Origin: Tanypteryx hageni
Taxonomy: Eukaryota > Arthropoda > Insecta > Odonata > Petaluridae
Direction: 5' to 3'
DNA: 64,000 nucleotides
NCBI GenBank assembly: GCA_028673005.1
Contig: CM054115.1
Coordinates: forward strand, 58,057,407 to 58,121,406
Part shown: piece after piece, positions 36,127 through 45,157 of the stretch
How the letters are laid out: each line of letters starts with the position of its first letter
Position numbering within the stretch: position 1 is the stretch's first letter
The notes under the pieces: generated by a model
The model's database searches: none
The model's input: only the letters and a program-made list of their open reading frames with translations
What the model was told of the DNA's origin: nothing
Position numbers and translations under genes: made by a program

Positions 36127-38851
36127 GGTCAATCAAGCGACTGCGATCATCATGGCCCACTGGAATGCAAACGGGGCTGTAAGAAATAAGACGCCGGAGC
36201 TCATTGAGTTCCTGAGGAAACATTCAGTAAAGATTATTTTAATACAGGAGACGCACCTTCAACCGAATGAGGATTGGGCTGTTCCTGGTTATGAGATATT
36301 TAGGAGGGACCGAGATAATAATACTCGAGGGGGTGGAGTGGCTATCCTCGCCCGTGAAGGTATTGCATGCGCAAAAATAGACGACAGAAGCTCTGGCCCG
36401 ATAGAAGCAGTAGGGGTCAGAGCGGATACAACTATGGGAACCCTCACCATCATAAGCACCTATATCCCACCAGGGAAAGAATTGCGCATGCAAGACCTAA
36501 ACGGGCTCCTTAGCATGGACAATGGAGTAATAATAGCGGGTGACTTTAATGCAACGCATTGGGCGTGGAACTGCAGTAAAGATAGCAGGCGTGGTAATCT
36601 TTTAAAGACATGGGCACGAGATAACCAATTTAGGGTAGTGGCTCCGAGAACAACGACGCGACCAGGACCAAGGAACACTGGAAGTGTCCTTGACTTTGCA
36701 CTGGTCAAGAATTTTGATCAACGGACAATATCTAAAACGATCCCAGAGCTAACGAGCGACCATTACCCGGTAGTTCTGAGGATCGGAACACAAGTATTGT
36801 TTTATCAACAGGACAACCACCGCATGTGCTATGGACTTGCGGATTGGGCTAATTTTAGGAAAATAATTACGGAGTCACTACCAAGCGATGTGCCCACGAT
36901 ATCCACCATGGAGGGAATTGATGAAGCGGCAGAATTGTTGGGGAACGCAATCAATAACGCAGCGGAAAAAGCTATTCCGCGTAGAGCAAGGAAATCAAAA
37001 GAAAACCTGGAGATCCCTGACGAAATCAAAAATCTTATAAGCAAAAGAAACTGGGTGAGGCGGCAGTTTAACCATTACGGTACTGCCGACCAAAAGAGGG
37101 ATCTCCGGGGATTAAACAGAGAAATCAGGGATCAACTGAGGCGCCTGAGGAGGTACCAATGGTCTATTAGACTAGCAGACCTCAATATAAGCGACAACTC
37201 CATATGGAAGTATACGCGTTCCCTAATGGATTCTGCCAGGAGCGACCCTCTGGTGGAGAGCCCAAGAGGCAAACTTACCACGTCTGTTGACAAAGCCGAA
37301 TTCCTTGCGTCTCATTTAGAACAGGTTTTCACGCCCAATGACGCAACAGAATACACCCCAGACATAAAGATGGAGGAGATAGAGTCCATGCTAAGGGTAC
37401 AGCACATCGAGGATCAAGCCACTCCGGTGTTCTCCATCAGAGAATTGGCAGAAGTTATAGCACGCCTACCAAAGGGGAAGGCGACAGGCAAAGACAACAT
37501 CCCCTACGAACTAATAAAGCGACTGCCAATCTCTGCAGGAGAATACCTTATCTCGATTCTCAATGCAGCGGTGAGGATAGGACATTACCCTGCCGGCTGG
37601 AAGCATGCAAATGTCATATGCATACCCAAGGTAGGAAGGAAGGTCTTAAAAGCCACTGACTTCAGACCGATATCCCTTCTTTCCTGCCTTGGGAAAGTAT
37701 GCGAAAAAATTATCTACCCGCATATACTGACACACGCGGAAGGGCATGGTGTGATCCCCCAAATGCAGTTCGGATTTAAGGCAGGACACTCCACAACACA
37801 TCAGCTGCAGAGGGTGGTAGATTTTATCACGGACGCCTTCAACAGGAAGAATGTATCTGTTGGAGTAGCTTTTGATATAAGCAAAGCTTTCGACAAAGTA
37901 TGGCACTTAGGCTTACTGCAAAAACTTTTTATAGCTAAATTTCCCTCTTGGCAGGTGAAATTTATAAAATCTTATATCAACGACAGGCCATTCACTGTAA
38001 AATGGAATGGTGCCGAAAGCTCGACAAGGAGGATAGCAGCTGGTGTTCCACAAGGGAGTGTCCTAGGGCCATTACTATTTTCTATTTACACGGGTGACAT
38101 TCCGACGGATGAGGGGGATTGGAACTCCACCATTGCCCTCTACGCGGACGATTGTGCAATAATTACAAGAAGCTTCCAGCCGGAAATGGCCGTCCGTTAC
38201 GCCCTGAGGCAAATTGAAAAACTCACTAAGTATTACAAGAAATGGAGAATTGAGATAAACCCCAAAAAGACCCAAGCAATCCTCTTCCAAAAAAGGGATG
38301 CCGATTTGCCGAGACAGCTCTCAGTAGAAGGTGTTGAAATTCCCTGGGCTAGACATATTAAATACCTTGGCGTAACAATGGACGAGAAACTACGGTTTGA
38401 CGTCCATGTAAAAAGGGTCAACCTTACAGCAGCAGGGAAGAGAGCCAGACTCTTCCCAATTTTTAAATCAACTGACGTGTCCAGGGAATTAAAAACACAC
38501 CTACATAAGGCAATGATCAGACCGACACTTATGTACGCTGCACCGGTGTGGACGGGTTTTCTCATGCAGAAATCCTGGAAAATACTCGAGATCGCGGAGA
38601 GAAAGATTTTAAGCCGAATAGGCAGGACATGGGGCAGAAATGTTGACGTCCATGAAATGCTAGGGATACCAACGATTAGGGACTTTGCCAAAGATTTGGC
38701 TAACAAATACAAACTCGCCCTGGAAAATAAAACGAATGACGTTCTCCGCGATCTCGCAATTAACAAAGTGTCGGTCTGGGATAAGTACAAGAGAGCATTG
38801 GCATCCACAGGTGAAGAGGATAGGGTCCCTCCTAAAAAGCGGCGAATATAA
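36116..38851 (+). CDS. Jockey-like LINE ORF2, endonuclease-reverse transcriptase
   Basis: A 911-residue enzyme that nicks genomic DNA and copies the element RNA from the nick. Residues 12-225 are an APE-type endonuclease with the expected sites: HWNANG (N17), IQETHL (E45), AGDFNATHW (D143, N145), VLDF (D193) and TSDHYP (D215, H216). The reverse transcriptase spans about 495-760. It has DFRPISLLS, QFGFKAGHST, VAFDISKAFDKVWH, AAGVPQGSVLGP and the catalytic LYADD at 675-679, then KYLGVTMD. No RNase H domain follows, as in Jockey-type elements. No stop or frameshift is seen across the whole frame, so the copy is recent and may still be competent. It overlaps ORF1 by 11 bases in another frame. The clade call (Jockey) rests on motif wording and the two-ORF layout; a close sister clade is possible. 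Confidence 0.93.
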   Translation: MDARVNQATAIIMAHWNANGAVRNKTPELIEFLRKHSVKIILIQETHLQPNEDWAVPGYEIFRRDRDNNTRGGGVAILAREGIACAKIDDRSSGPIEAVGVRADTTMGTLTIISTYIPPGKELRMQDLNGLLSMDNGVIIAGDFNATHWAWNCSKDSRRGNLLKTWARDNQFRVVAPRTTTRPGPRNTGSVLDFALVKNFDQRTISKTIPELTSDHYPVVLRIGTQVLFYQQDNHRMCYGLADWANFRKIITESLPSDVPTISTMEGIDEAAELLGNAINNAAEKAIPRRARKSKENLEIPDEIKNLISKRNWVRRQFNHYGTADQKRDLRGLNREIRDQLRRLRRYQWSIRLADLNISDNSIWKYTRSLMDSARSDPLVESPRGKLTTSVDKAEFLASHLEQVFTPNDATEYTPDIKMEEIESMLRVQHIEDQATPVFSIRELAEVIARLPKGKATGKDNIPYELIKRLPISAGEYLISILNAAVRIGHYPAGWKHANVICIPKVGRKVLKATDFRPISLLSCLGKVCEKIIYPHILTHAEGHGVIPQMQFGFKAGHSTTHQLQRVVDFITDAFNRKNVSVGVAFDISKAFDKVWHLGLLQKLFIAKFPSWQVKFIKSYINDRPFTVKWNGAESSTRRIAAGVPQGSVLGPLLFSIYTGDIPTDEGDWNSTIALYADDCAIITRSFQPEMAVRYALRQIEKLTKYYKKWRIEINPKKTQAILFQKRDADLPRQLSVEGVEIPWARHIKYLGVTMDEKLRFDVHVKRVNLTAAGKRARLFPIFKSTDVSRELKTHLHKAMIRPTLMYAAPVWTGFLMQKSWKILEIAERKILSRIGRTWGRNVDVHEMLGIPTIRDFAKDLANKYKLALENKTNDVLRDLAINKVSVWDKYKRALASTGEEDRVPPKKRRI

Positions 38852-39370
38852 CTTCTATTAACACTGACCATTATGAAACACGGGTGAGGTGCCTGTAATT
38901 TAATACCCGACGTTGAGTAAAGCCACATTGGAAGGCAACTCAGAAATAATAGATACCACGGGAGGGTATGAGCCACGGGCCCCCTTTCTCTCTGCTGCAA
39001 CTATTTCCCATCGGAATGGATACTGTAAGCAGACAAAATTTATGAATCGCAACCTATAAAATCAATATAACAGGCAACCTAAAATGCCTCAAAGATTGTC
39101 GCGAAATAAATTTATCCATAGTGAACAAATTTAACATGTTTCTTCATGACGATAACAAATTTCCTTGTCCAATCAAACCCTCTCCTCACCATTTTGCTTC
39201 AAGGTCCGTAACTCGTATGCAAAGTTATTAAAACCCTGAAGGAAAGGTATTCGTGAAAAAAAGTTAAAATAATACATTAGCAATTCATAGTAAGCAATTG
39301 CGATTCAGCGTACCTTACAAAAACATTACAGAAATGATTGCGTAGATATTGTTTACCCTTCATCATGGCC
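38852..39370 (+). other. 3' flank of the Jockey-like LINE, boundary not resolved
   Basis: The first 150 bases are GC-moderate and probably 3' untranslated region (for example ACCACGGGAGGGTATGAGCC). Beyond about 39020 the sequence turns AT-rich. No A-tail was found. ATAACAAAT occurs at about 39149 and at about 35093 but is too short and AT-rich to call a target duplication. Confidence 0.4.
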
Positions 39371-39727
39371 AACTCCCGTGGTCCGGAATATTCCATAGTC
39401 CAGCATAGCCTATTTCCCTTGGGCGCCGGACTAAAGATGTTGTAATGTAATTATTATTAAAGAGATAACACTTTCGATGAATAGGAATATTTTTACCGTT
39501 GGAAAACGTAGGCTTGATGCATGGGAAAACATGAGAGGCCAATAATACGAGAGGGCACTGGAAATTTATTAAAGAGAAAGTAAAACTGGACATACATTCA
39601 ATTTTACCATTAACAATACTAAATAAGACTGCCAACTTGTCTCAGTTCTGAAATTAATTGCGGTTTTATTTACCATTCGAGTTAGTTTACCTTCCGTTTT
39701 CATAGTTTGTTATATTCAGTAATTTTA

Positions 39728-39738
39728 TGCATAGGCTT
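39728..39738. repeat. Target-site duplication of the RTE-like element, 3' side
   Basis: TGCATAGGCTT, identical to 43005-43015. Confidence 0.92.
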
Positions 39739-39779
39739 CATCATCATCATAGGTAGTCTGTCCGTAGACAGGTCCGTGA

Positions 39780-42776
39780 TTATTCATGGTTAAACCTGGT
39801 TCTCCATATACTCCTATTTTCCGCTGTCCTCTTCATATCTTGATAACTCTCTTTCCCTTTCAAATCGTCTATCAGCTGATACCTTTTCCTACCTCTTTCC
39901 CTTTTCCCATCTAGTTTTCCTTCTAACACATCTTTAATCATACTCTCTCTCCTCATGTAATGTCCAACCCAGTTAGCCTTCCTCTTTCTGATAGTCTGTA
40001 TAATCATTCGCTTCTCTCCTATTCTTCGTAGCACTTCATCGTTTTTCATCCTATCTGTCCATTTTATCTTCAGCATTCTCCTCCAAGTCCACATTTCAAA
40101 GCTTTCCAAGTATTTGATGTCATTTTTCCTTAGCGTCCATGTTTCTGCCCCATACAATGCTATACTCCATACGTAGCATTTTATCAACTTCTTGCGGATA
40201 TCTTCCCTTATATTCCCTGTAAGTAGTTGTTTCTTTCTCCTGAAAGCCGCTTTTGCTTTTCCTATTCTAGTTTTGATCTCATCCGTACATTTTGCCTCTC
40301 GTGTTATGATACTTCCAAGGTATTTATATTCTGAAACTTGTTCTAATGGCTTTCCCCCAATAGTTATGTTCAGATTCTCATCTTTACCCGATATTCGAAT
40401 GACCTTGGATTTTTCTGTATTTATTTCCATACCATATTTTCTACCTGTTATCTCTAGTCTATTTATCATTTTTTGTAGCTCCTCTTCCTTTCTTGCTAGA
40501 AGTACTTGATCATCTGCGTATTTTACTGTTCTTATAATTCTTCCTCCAATTTTGAAATCCCCTGTGCCTTCTAAAGCTTCTTGCATTAGACTTTCTCCAT
40601 ATATATTGAATAGGGTTGGCGATAGGCAGCAGCCTTGTCTTACTCCTCTACCGATATTTATTCCGCAGGTGTCCACATTCTCAAACCTGACCTTTACAAC
40701 TTGATTCTCATATAGATTCCTAATCAATCTCCTGTCTTTCCAGTCTACACCTATATCCTTTAATATCTTCATCAACTTTACCCAATTTACTCTATCAAAG
40801 GCCTTCTGCCAGTCTACGAAACATGCGCAGATATCTTGACTGTATTCTATTGCCCTTTCTGATATGATTCTAACTACTCCTATAGCATCTCTAGTTCCTC
40901 GTCCTTTTCTGAAACCGAATTGATCTTCCCCTATTATTTCTTCTGCCTTTTTCTCCAGCCTTTTATTAAGAATCCTCGTGATGATCTTCGATGTGTGTGA
41001 CAGAAGGCTTATCGTTCTGTAATCTTTACACTGCATTGCCTTTGGCTTCTTCTTTAGAGGGATCATTGTTACTTCTAGGAAATCCTGAGGCCACTCTCCC
41101 GTGTCGTAAATCTTATTAATTAATTTCGTGATCGCTTTTAGTCCTTCTGATCCTATGACTTGAAGTATCTCAGCCGGTATTCCATCGCTGCCCGTGGCTT
41201 TCCCCTTCTTTAGTTCCATTATCGCCTTTTCTACTTCGCTCTCCATAATACTTGGTCCTAAGTTGTCTTCATCAATGTTTTCTTCATTTTCCAGTTCTAT
41301 TTTTGCCGCTCCTGCCTGTTTGCTGTATAATTCCTTAATGTATTCTTCCCATACCTGTGCTACATCCTTTGTTTCTGAGACTATCTTCCCATCCGTATTC
41401 ATAATTCCTTTACCACAAATTCCATTAGACTTCTTATCTTCTAATTCCAGTGCCCTAGCGTACATCATATCGTACCGTCCTAACTTCTCCATTTGTTCTA
41501 TTTCATCACATTTTCCTTTTATCCAGTTTTCTCTAGCTTTATCTGTTACCCTTCTCAACTCATTGTTTATACGCCTATAGTTGGCTCTACCTTCTTCACT
41601 GTTAACGTTTTTCCATTTTCGTCTCTCATCCATTTTCTCCAGCATTTCCTTCGTGATCCATGGTTTTTTGATTTTCTTCTCTTGTTTTCCAATCTCTTTA
41701 TCCAAGGTATCCTTGATACTGGTTTTAATTTCATCCCATTCTATATCAACGGTCTTCGGTTTGTTTTCCAACTTCCTTAGGTTATCTTCCAACTTCATGC
41801 TGACTACATCCTGCCTTTCTTTCAGTTTTTCTAGGTCCCAGGTCTGTCTTTCTCTTCTCGTTTTTCTTATTTGTTTGAGCTTTGTACTCACGTCAACTAT
41901 TAGAAGGCTGTGATCTGAATCAATGTCCGCTCCTTGCAATGCCTTGGCATTCTTTATGCTGTTCCTGAATCTTTGTTTTATAAGGATGTAATCTATTTGG
42001 CATCTCATTCTATCTCCTGGGCTTTTCCATGTGTATAACCTTCGTTTATGGTTTTTGAACCATGTATTAGTCACTACAAGGTCATTATTGATGCAGAATT
42101 CTACGAGTTTCTCCCCTCCTCGATTTCTCTTTCCAAGTCCGTATTGCCCGACAACATTTTCTTCCTGTCCTTCTCCGACTATGCTGTTCCAATCTCCCAT
42201 TATTATGCAGTTTACCTTTCCTCTTCCGTCTTCTTCGTAAATTTCATTAATTTGCTCATAGATCTCATCTATTTCTTCATCGTCATGAGCTGACGTTGGC
42301 ATATATACCTGGATTATCAGCATGTCCACTGGGACTGCTTTTAGTTTTATTGCCATCAGTCTATCGTTCGTTGCTATTATCTTTGTCACGCTTTTCATCA
42401 TATCATTCCTAAGTACCAGAGCTACTCCCCTTTCCCCACTATTTCTTCCAGAATAAACTACCGTGAATTCTTCCGAGTCGAACTGTCCTTCTCCCTCCCA
42501 TCTAGTTTCGCTTAGCCCTATAATGTCAACTCTATTTCTTCTCATTTCTTCTTTCAAGTTCTCTAGCTTTCCTGCCTTTCTCATAGTTCTTACGTTCCAA
42601 GTCCCTATTCGTAATTTACTTTCGACAAATGTTTTCCTCAAGGCAGTCCCCGCCCGGAGATCCGATTGGGGGACTATTTTACCTCCGGATTGTTTTACCT
42701 CGAGAGAACTCATATTGTCCAACCATATAATCTTTACTAGGGATTGTAATGTGGTTGTTTCCCTCTTGCTTTCCAC
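39780..42776 (-). CDS. RTE-like endonuclease-reverse transcriptase
   Basis: A 998-residue protein, annotated in many arthropod genomes as endonuclease-reverse transcriptase or craniofacial development protein 2-like. Residues 55-295 are the APE-type endonuclease: LRIGTWNVRTM (N61), GLSETRWEG (E90), MGDWNSIVG (D195, N197), QIDYIL (D262) and DSDHSLL (D288, H289). A linker rich in Lys/Glu precedes GKATGSDGIPAEIL (525-538). The reverse transcriptase spans about 565-830, with DYRTISLLSHTSK, EDQFGFRKGRGT, FVDWQKAFDRVNW, GVRQGCCLSPTLFNIY and the catalytic YADD at 753-756, then EYKYLGSIIT. The C-terminal tail is basic (RKRKANWVGHYMRR). There are no stops or frameshifts. The start is the first Met of the open frame; the real start could be the Met near residue 22 instead. 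No ORF1 is present. The clade is RTE-like by architecture, with sister single-ORF clades possible. Confidence 0.92.
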   Translation of the reverse strand: MESKRETTTLQSLVKIIWLDNMSSLEVKQSGGKIVPQSDLRAGTALRKTFVESKLRIGTWNVRTMRKAGKLENLKEEMRRNRVDIIGLSETRWEGEGQFDSEEFTVVYSGRNSGERGVALVLRNDMMKSVTKIIATNDRLMAIKLKAVPVDMLIIQVYMPTSAHDDEEIDEIYEQINEIYEEDGRGKVNCIIMGDWNSIVGEGQEENVVGQYGLGKRNRGGEKLVEFCINNDLVVTNTWFKNHKRRLYTWKSPGDRMRCQIDYILIKQRFRNSIKNAKALQGADIDSDHSLLIVDVSTKLKQIRKTRRERQTWDLEKLKERQDVVSMKLEDNLRKLENKPKTVDIEWDEIKTSIKDTLDKEIGKQEKKIKKPWITKEMLEKMDERRKWKNVNSEEGRANYRRINNELRRVTDKARENWIKGKCDEIEQMEKLGRYDMMYARALELEDKKSNGICGKGIMNTDGKIVSETKDVAQVWEEYIKELYSKQAGAAKIELENEENIDEDNLGPSIMESEVEKAIMELKKGKATGSDGIPAEILQVIGSEGLKAITKLINKIYDTGEWPQDFLEVTMIPLKKKPKAMQCKDYRTISLLSHTSKIITRILNKRLEKKAEEIIGEDQFGFRKGRGTRDAIGVVRIISERAIEYSQDICACFVDWQKAFDRVNWVKLMKILKDIGVDWKDRRLIRNLYENQVVKVRFENVDTCGINIGRGVRQGCCLSPTLFNIYGESLMQEALEGTGDFKIGGRIIRTVKYADDQVLLARKEEELQKMINRLEITGRKYGMEINTEKSKVIRISGKDENLNITIGGKPLEQVSEYKYLGSIITREAKCTDEIKTRIGKAKAAFRRKKQLLTGNIREDIRKKLIKCYVWSIALYGAETWTLRKNDIKYLESFEMWTWRRMLKIKWTDRMKNDEVLRRIGEKRMIIQTIRKRKANWVGHYMRRESMIKDVLEGKLDGKRERGRKRYQLIDDLKGKESYQDMKRTAENRSIWRTRFNHE

Positions 42777-42933
42777 ATCGCAGTACTGTAGCCGTTCAAA
42801 TCGTCCTGATCACGCCTACAGCTGTATTGGATATAGACCCAACCAACATCATTTGTTTTCGGCTCTATACCATACTGACAGTACTGCTGCCTACTGCCAG
42901 GCACTGATGATAGTTTTTTTTTTATAAATAAAA

Positions 42934-43004
42934 CCTCCATTCGAAGGGTTTGAACCCCCGAACTTTGCAATAGAAAGCCGACCACTACACCACCAGTGCG
43001 TTTT
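42934..43004 (-). promoter_or_regulatory. tRNA-like 5' head of the RTE-like element, possible internal pol III promoter
   Basis: On the minus strand, A-box-like TGGTGTAGTGG is followed at tRNA spacing by an anticodon-like arm (GCTTT-CTATTGC-AAAGT) and B-box-like GGTTCAAACCC within a T-arm (GGGGG-TTCAAAC-CCTTC). The acceptor and D stems do not pair well, so it is tRNA-related, not a working tRNA gene. It starts within about five bases of the element's 5' end, just inside the target duplication, and is followed by an A-rich stretch (complement of the T run at 42913-42922). It therefore belongs to the inserted unit. Either the element uses a tRNA-type promoter or the reverse transcriptase switched to a tRNA/SINE RNA at the end of synthesis. 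Confidence 0.65.
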
Positions 43005-43015
43005 TGCATAGGCTT
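43005..43015. repeat. Target-site duplication of the RTE-like element, 5' side
   Basis: TGCATAGGCTT, identical to 39728-39738. It runs into a palindromic TATATA stretch. Confidence 0.92.
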
Positions 43016-43539
43016 ATATATACATATATAAGGCTTATAGTTTTGCCGTCTGTCTGTTCGTCCGTCTGTCTGTCCGGTTGGCTGTCTGTCTGTCTGTCCC
43101 TCCTATTAACTTTTGCACCAAGATTTTCATGACACTTGGTGGAAATCTCCTGCTACTGGAGCCGAGCTCCCGAGGATAGTTTTTGTTGCGAATATTGAAA
43201 GTCCCGGATTCGATTCCAGGAATTATCCTCCATTTGATTTACATGAAAAACCTGAAAACCATCGTGCAGGGTACATTTCTCTTGCACATTAAAATATCTT
43301 AGAATTGTAATATCGGTGCGGGGTTTGTACTATTCTCTGAGGAAAGGAATGGAGATTCTAATTTATATCGTAGAATTTTGCTTATCGATCGCTTTTTTTC
43401 GAATTTTGCGTAAATACTAGCTTTTTTGTAGTTTTTATCACCTATTAAGAGAGTGTTGCCATAGCAACGACTATTGTTGGACTCGGATTCTGTATAGCCT
43501 AGTACATACGCGCGTTATTTTGCAAGTGAATAAATATAG
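43016..43539 (+). repeat. Dispersed repeat family, copy 1 (about 500 bp)
   Basis: It starts with a GTCTGTCTGTTCGTCC run. Then come GATTTTCATGACACTTGG, GATTCGATTCCAGGAA and ATTAAAATATCTTAGAATTG with ATATCGGTGCGGGG. It ends at CAAGTGAATAAATATAG. The segment at 55415-55865 matches in the same order (GATTTTCATGAAACTTGA, GATTCCAGGAACG, ATTAAAATATCTTAAAATTG, GAGTGAATAAATGG). The gtctgt run followed by a ttttcatgaaacttgg motif is familiar from arthropod Helitron-type and other DNA elements. The class is not established here. Confidence 0.7.
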
Positions 43540-43825
43540 GGTACCAATTCATATCGCGGAATAGGCTGGAATCTTTATGGCATTCGTTTTATTTTTTCAT
43601 TATCTGTAACTTTTACATATCGACGAATAAATTAACGTGTACTTTGAAAATATTTTTGGCACCTCCGGCAAGATAACACTCCAGCACCTCCCTCCTTAAA
43701 TGCTTGTCGGAATATTTTCAAAGTGCATGTTAATTTATTCATCGCTCTGTAAAAATTATTGAAATGATAAAATAAAAGAAATGCCATCAAAATTCCAGCC
43801 TGTTCCGCGATATAAATTGGCATCC
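43540..43825. mobile_element. Foldback element, two 120-bp inverted arms
   Basis: The left arm starts GGTACCAATTCATATCGCGG and contains GGCTGGAATCTTTATGGCAT and GAATAAATTAACGTG. The right arm read inward is GGATGCCAATTTATATCGCGG, GGCTGGAATTTTGATGGCAT and GAATAAATTAACATG. The centre is about 43680 (gcacctcc on both sides of an unpaired 30 bp). A related end fragment (catgttaatttattcac) lies at 59198. No ORF. Confidence 0.75.
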
Positions 43826-45157
43826 AATATTGATAATCGATCTTCTCGTTGGCTTCGAATCGGAAGAATAAGAATATATCTGTTAGAGGAATATCTTCTC
43901 TTTCGAGTAACGTTCAAGCTTGCCGAAACTTTTCGTAACTTTTTTTAAGATAGAAAAAAATGCCCGGATGCGCCGATGCGTGACGTCGCGGTGATTGGAA
44001 AGTGGAGCAGAATTTGGTGCGCGATGTTCTTTATCATACTCTTTCTTATTAACTTCACCTGAGATATATTCATATATTCAAATCCGAAATATAAATGTAT
44101 ATTAATGAGTTTGAATCAACAGTTGTACATGAAAAAAAATATTTGGACGTGTCTCTATAAAAAATATTTAAACCGCTTTCACGTTTTGATATTTTAATTA
44201 TATTTGAAATTTAAGAACTGTTCGATTGCTCACCTAGTGACACCAAGCGGCAGGAAATTGCAATGGGTACTTGTGAAAACAAACAACGCCATATTGTGTT
44301 TGATTGTAAGATTGTTGAAATTGGCTTTATAACAATCCCGGACATGGAAAGAAAAACTATCCATGAAACGGAGGAAGAAAGGTTAGTGAGATTAACGAGG
44401 CGAAAAGAATACTACAAGAAAAGAAAGGGAAACATCGGTGCGGAGAAAGAATAGACTGGAACGAATGAAATGCAAGGCAAGGACAGGAAGAAAAAATTAA
44501 AATAAAAAAGCGTCTGGAACGATTAGAAAAGTTTGAAGTAAGATATAAATTTTGTGTAAATAAAGAAACAAAATAACAAGAAGCACGTTTCGTTACGCTG
44601 AGGGAAAATCAATCACAACGTTTGGCAAACGAAAGTAATCGTCTAAATAATTTAAGTTGATATCGATATCTACATCTTAACAATTAAATTCTTACTGGCA
44701 AATATAGTAGTTTTACGTCGGACATTCAATAAATTCGCCGATCAAATTTGTTGTTTGCAAGAAACAGATCAATTCCTATTTCTCATTATCGGTTTTAAGG
44801 AATAATAACAGAGTTGATTTGCCTAACGTATTGCCACTTCAGCTTATAGAGCCAGACAAACCTTTCTTATGCAACCGGTATAAAATGTTTTAGCAAATTA
44901 ATCCAACAGAATGCCCTTCAAGAGCGTATTGGAAAAACATGATTCCTGAAATTATACCAGTTTGTTAGCCGTAGAAAAATAATCGAGTTCCCATGTAATT
45001 CCATTTATACAAATTATAAAATACGATGGCAGATTTGGAGAATATGGTTCAATATTAGCTACAATATAAATTTCTGCATTGAATAGTAATATTTGATGCA
45101 AATTCATACATAACAATTTGGTCTCATTGTCATAATTATAAATTCATTTCACTCAAA
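43826..45157. other. Noncoding stretch, nothing recognised
   Basis: AT-rich. A 63-codon frame near 44263-44454 (Lys/Arg/Glu-rich, MERKTIHETEEERLVRLTRR) resembles basic coiled segments of transposon-encoded proteins but is too short to assign. Confidence 0.35.

Larger units (their letters stand above)
35155..38851 (+). mobile_element. Jockey-like non-LTR retrotransposon, coding core
   Basis: Both ORFs are intact and in the order gag, endonuclease-RT. The 5' end lies somewhere between about 35000 and 35154 and the 3' end between 38852 and 39370. I found no clear poly(A) tail and no convincing target duplication, so only the coding core is given. Confidence 0.88.
34948..39447. mobile_element. 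Probable pogo-like MITE interrupted by the Jockey-like LINE
   Basis: The left end reads TA-CAGTACAACCTCTTGAATC. The right end on the minus strand reads TA-CATTACAACATCTTTAGTCC. Sixteen of the first 21 bases agree and both are flanked by TA (34946-34947 and 39448-39449). Inside, CTCCCGTGGTTCGGAA (34990) and CTCCCGTGGTCCGGAA (39373) are near-identical but in the same orientation, which does not fit simple inverted ends. Removing the LINE would leave a few hundred bp. The exact LINE boundaries are unknown, so the nesting is an inference. Confidence 0.45.
39739..43004 (-). mobile_element. Complete RTE-like non-LTR retrotransposon, 3266 bp
   Basis: The element is bounded by an exact 11-bp target duplication, TGCATAGGCTT, at 39728-39738 and 43005-43015. 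It has one long ORF, a 3' untranslated part of only 41 bp, and a 3' tail of ATG triplets (tATGATGATGATG) instead of poly(A). Short 3' UTRs with a short tandem-repeat tail are typical of RTE-like LINEs. On the minus strand the 5' end begins AAAACGCACTGGTGGTG, a tRNA-like segment. A full-length copy with an exact duplication and an open frame implies a young insertion. It inserted directly beside a palindrome (CTTATATATAcaTATATAAG, about 43013-43032). Confidence 0.92.

Noticed and set aside
38233..39000. 255-codon minus-strand frame
   Set aside because: Antisense shadow of the Jockey-like ORF2, with no motif of its own.
35093..39157. ATAACAAAT as target duplication of the Jockey-like LINE
   Set aside because: Only nine AT-rich bases, without an adjacent tail. 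Expected by chance in such DNA.
42934..43004. Functional tRNA gene
   Set aside because: A and B boxes are good, but acceptor and D stems do not pair, and an AUU anticodon in that loop would be unusual. Treated as tRNA-like.
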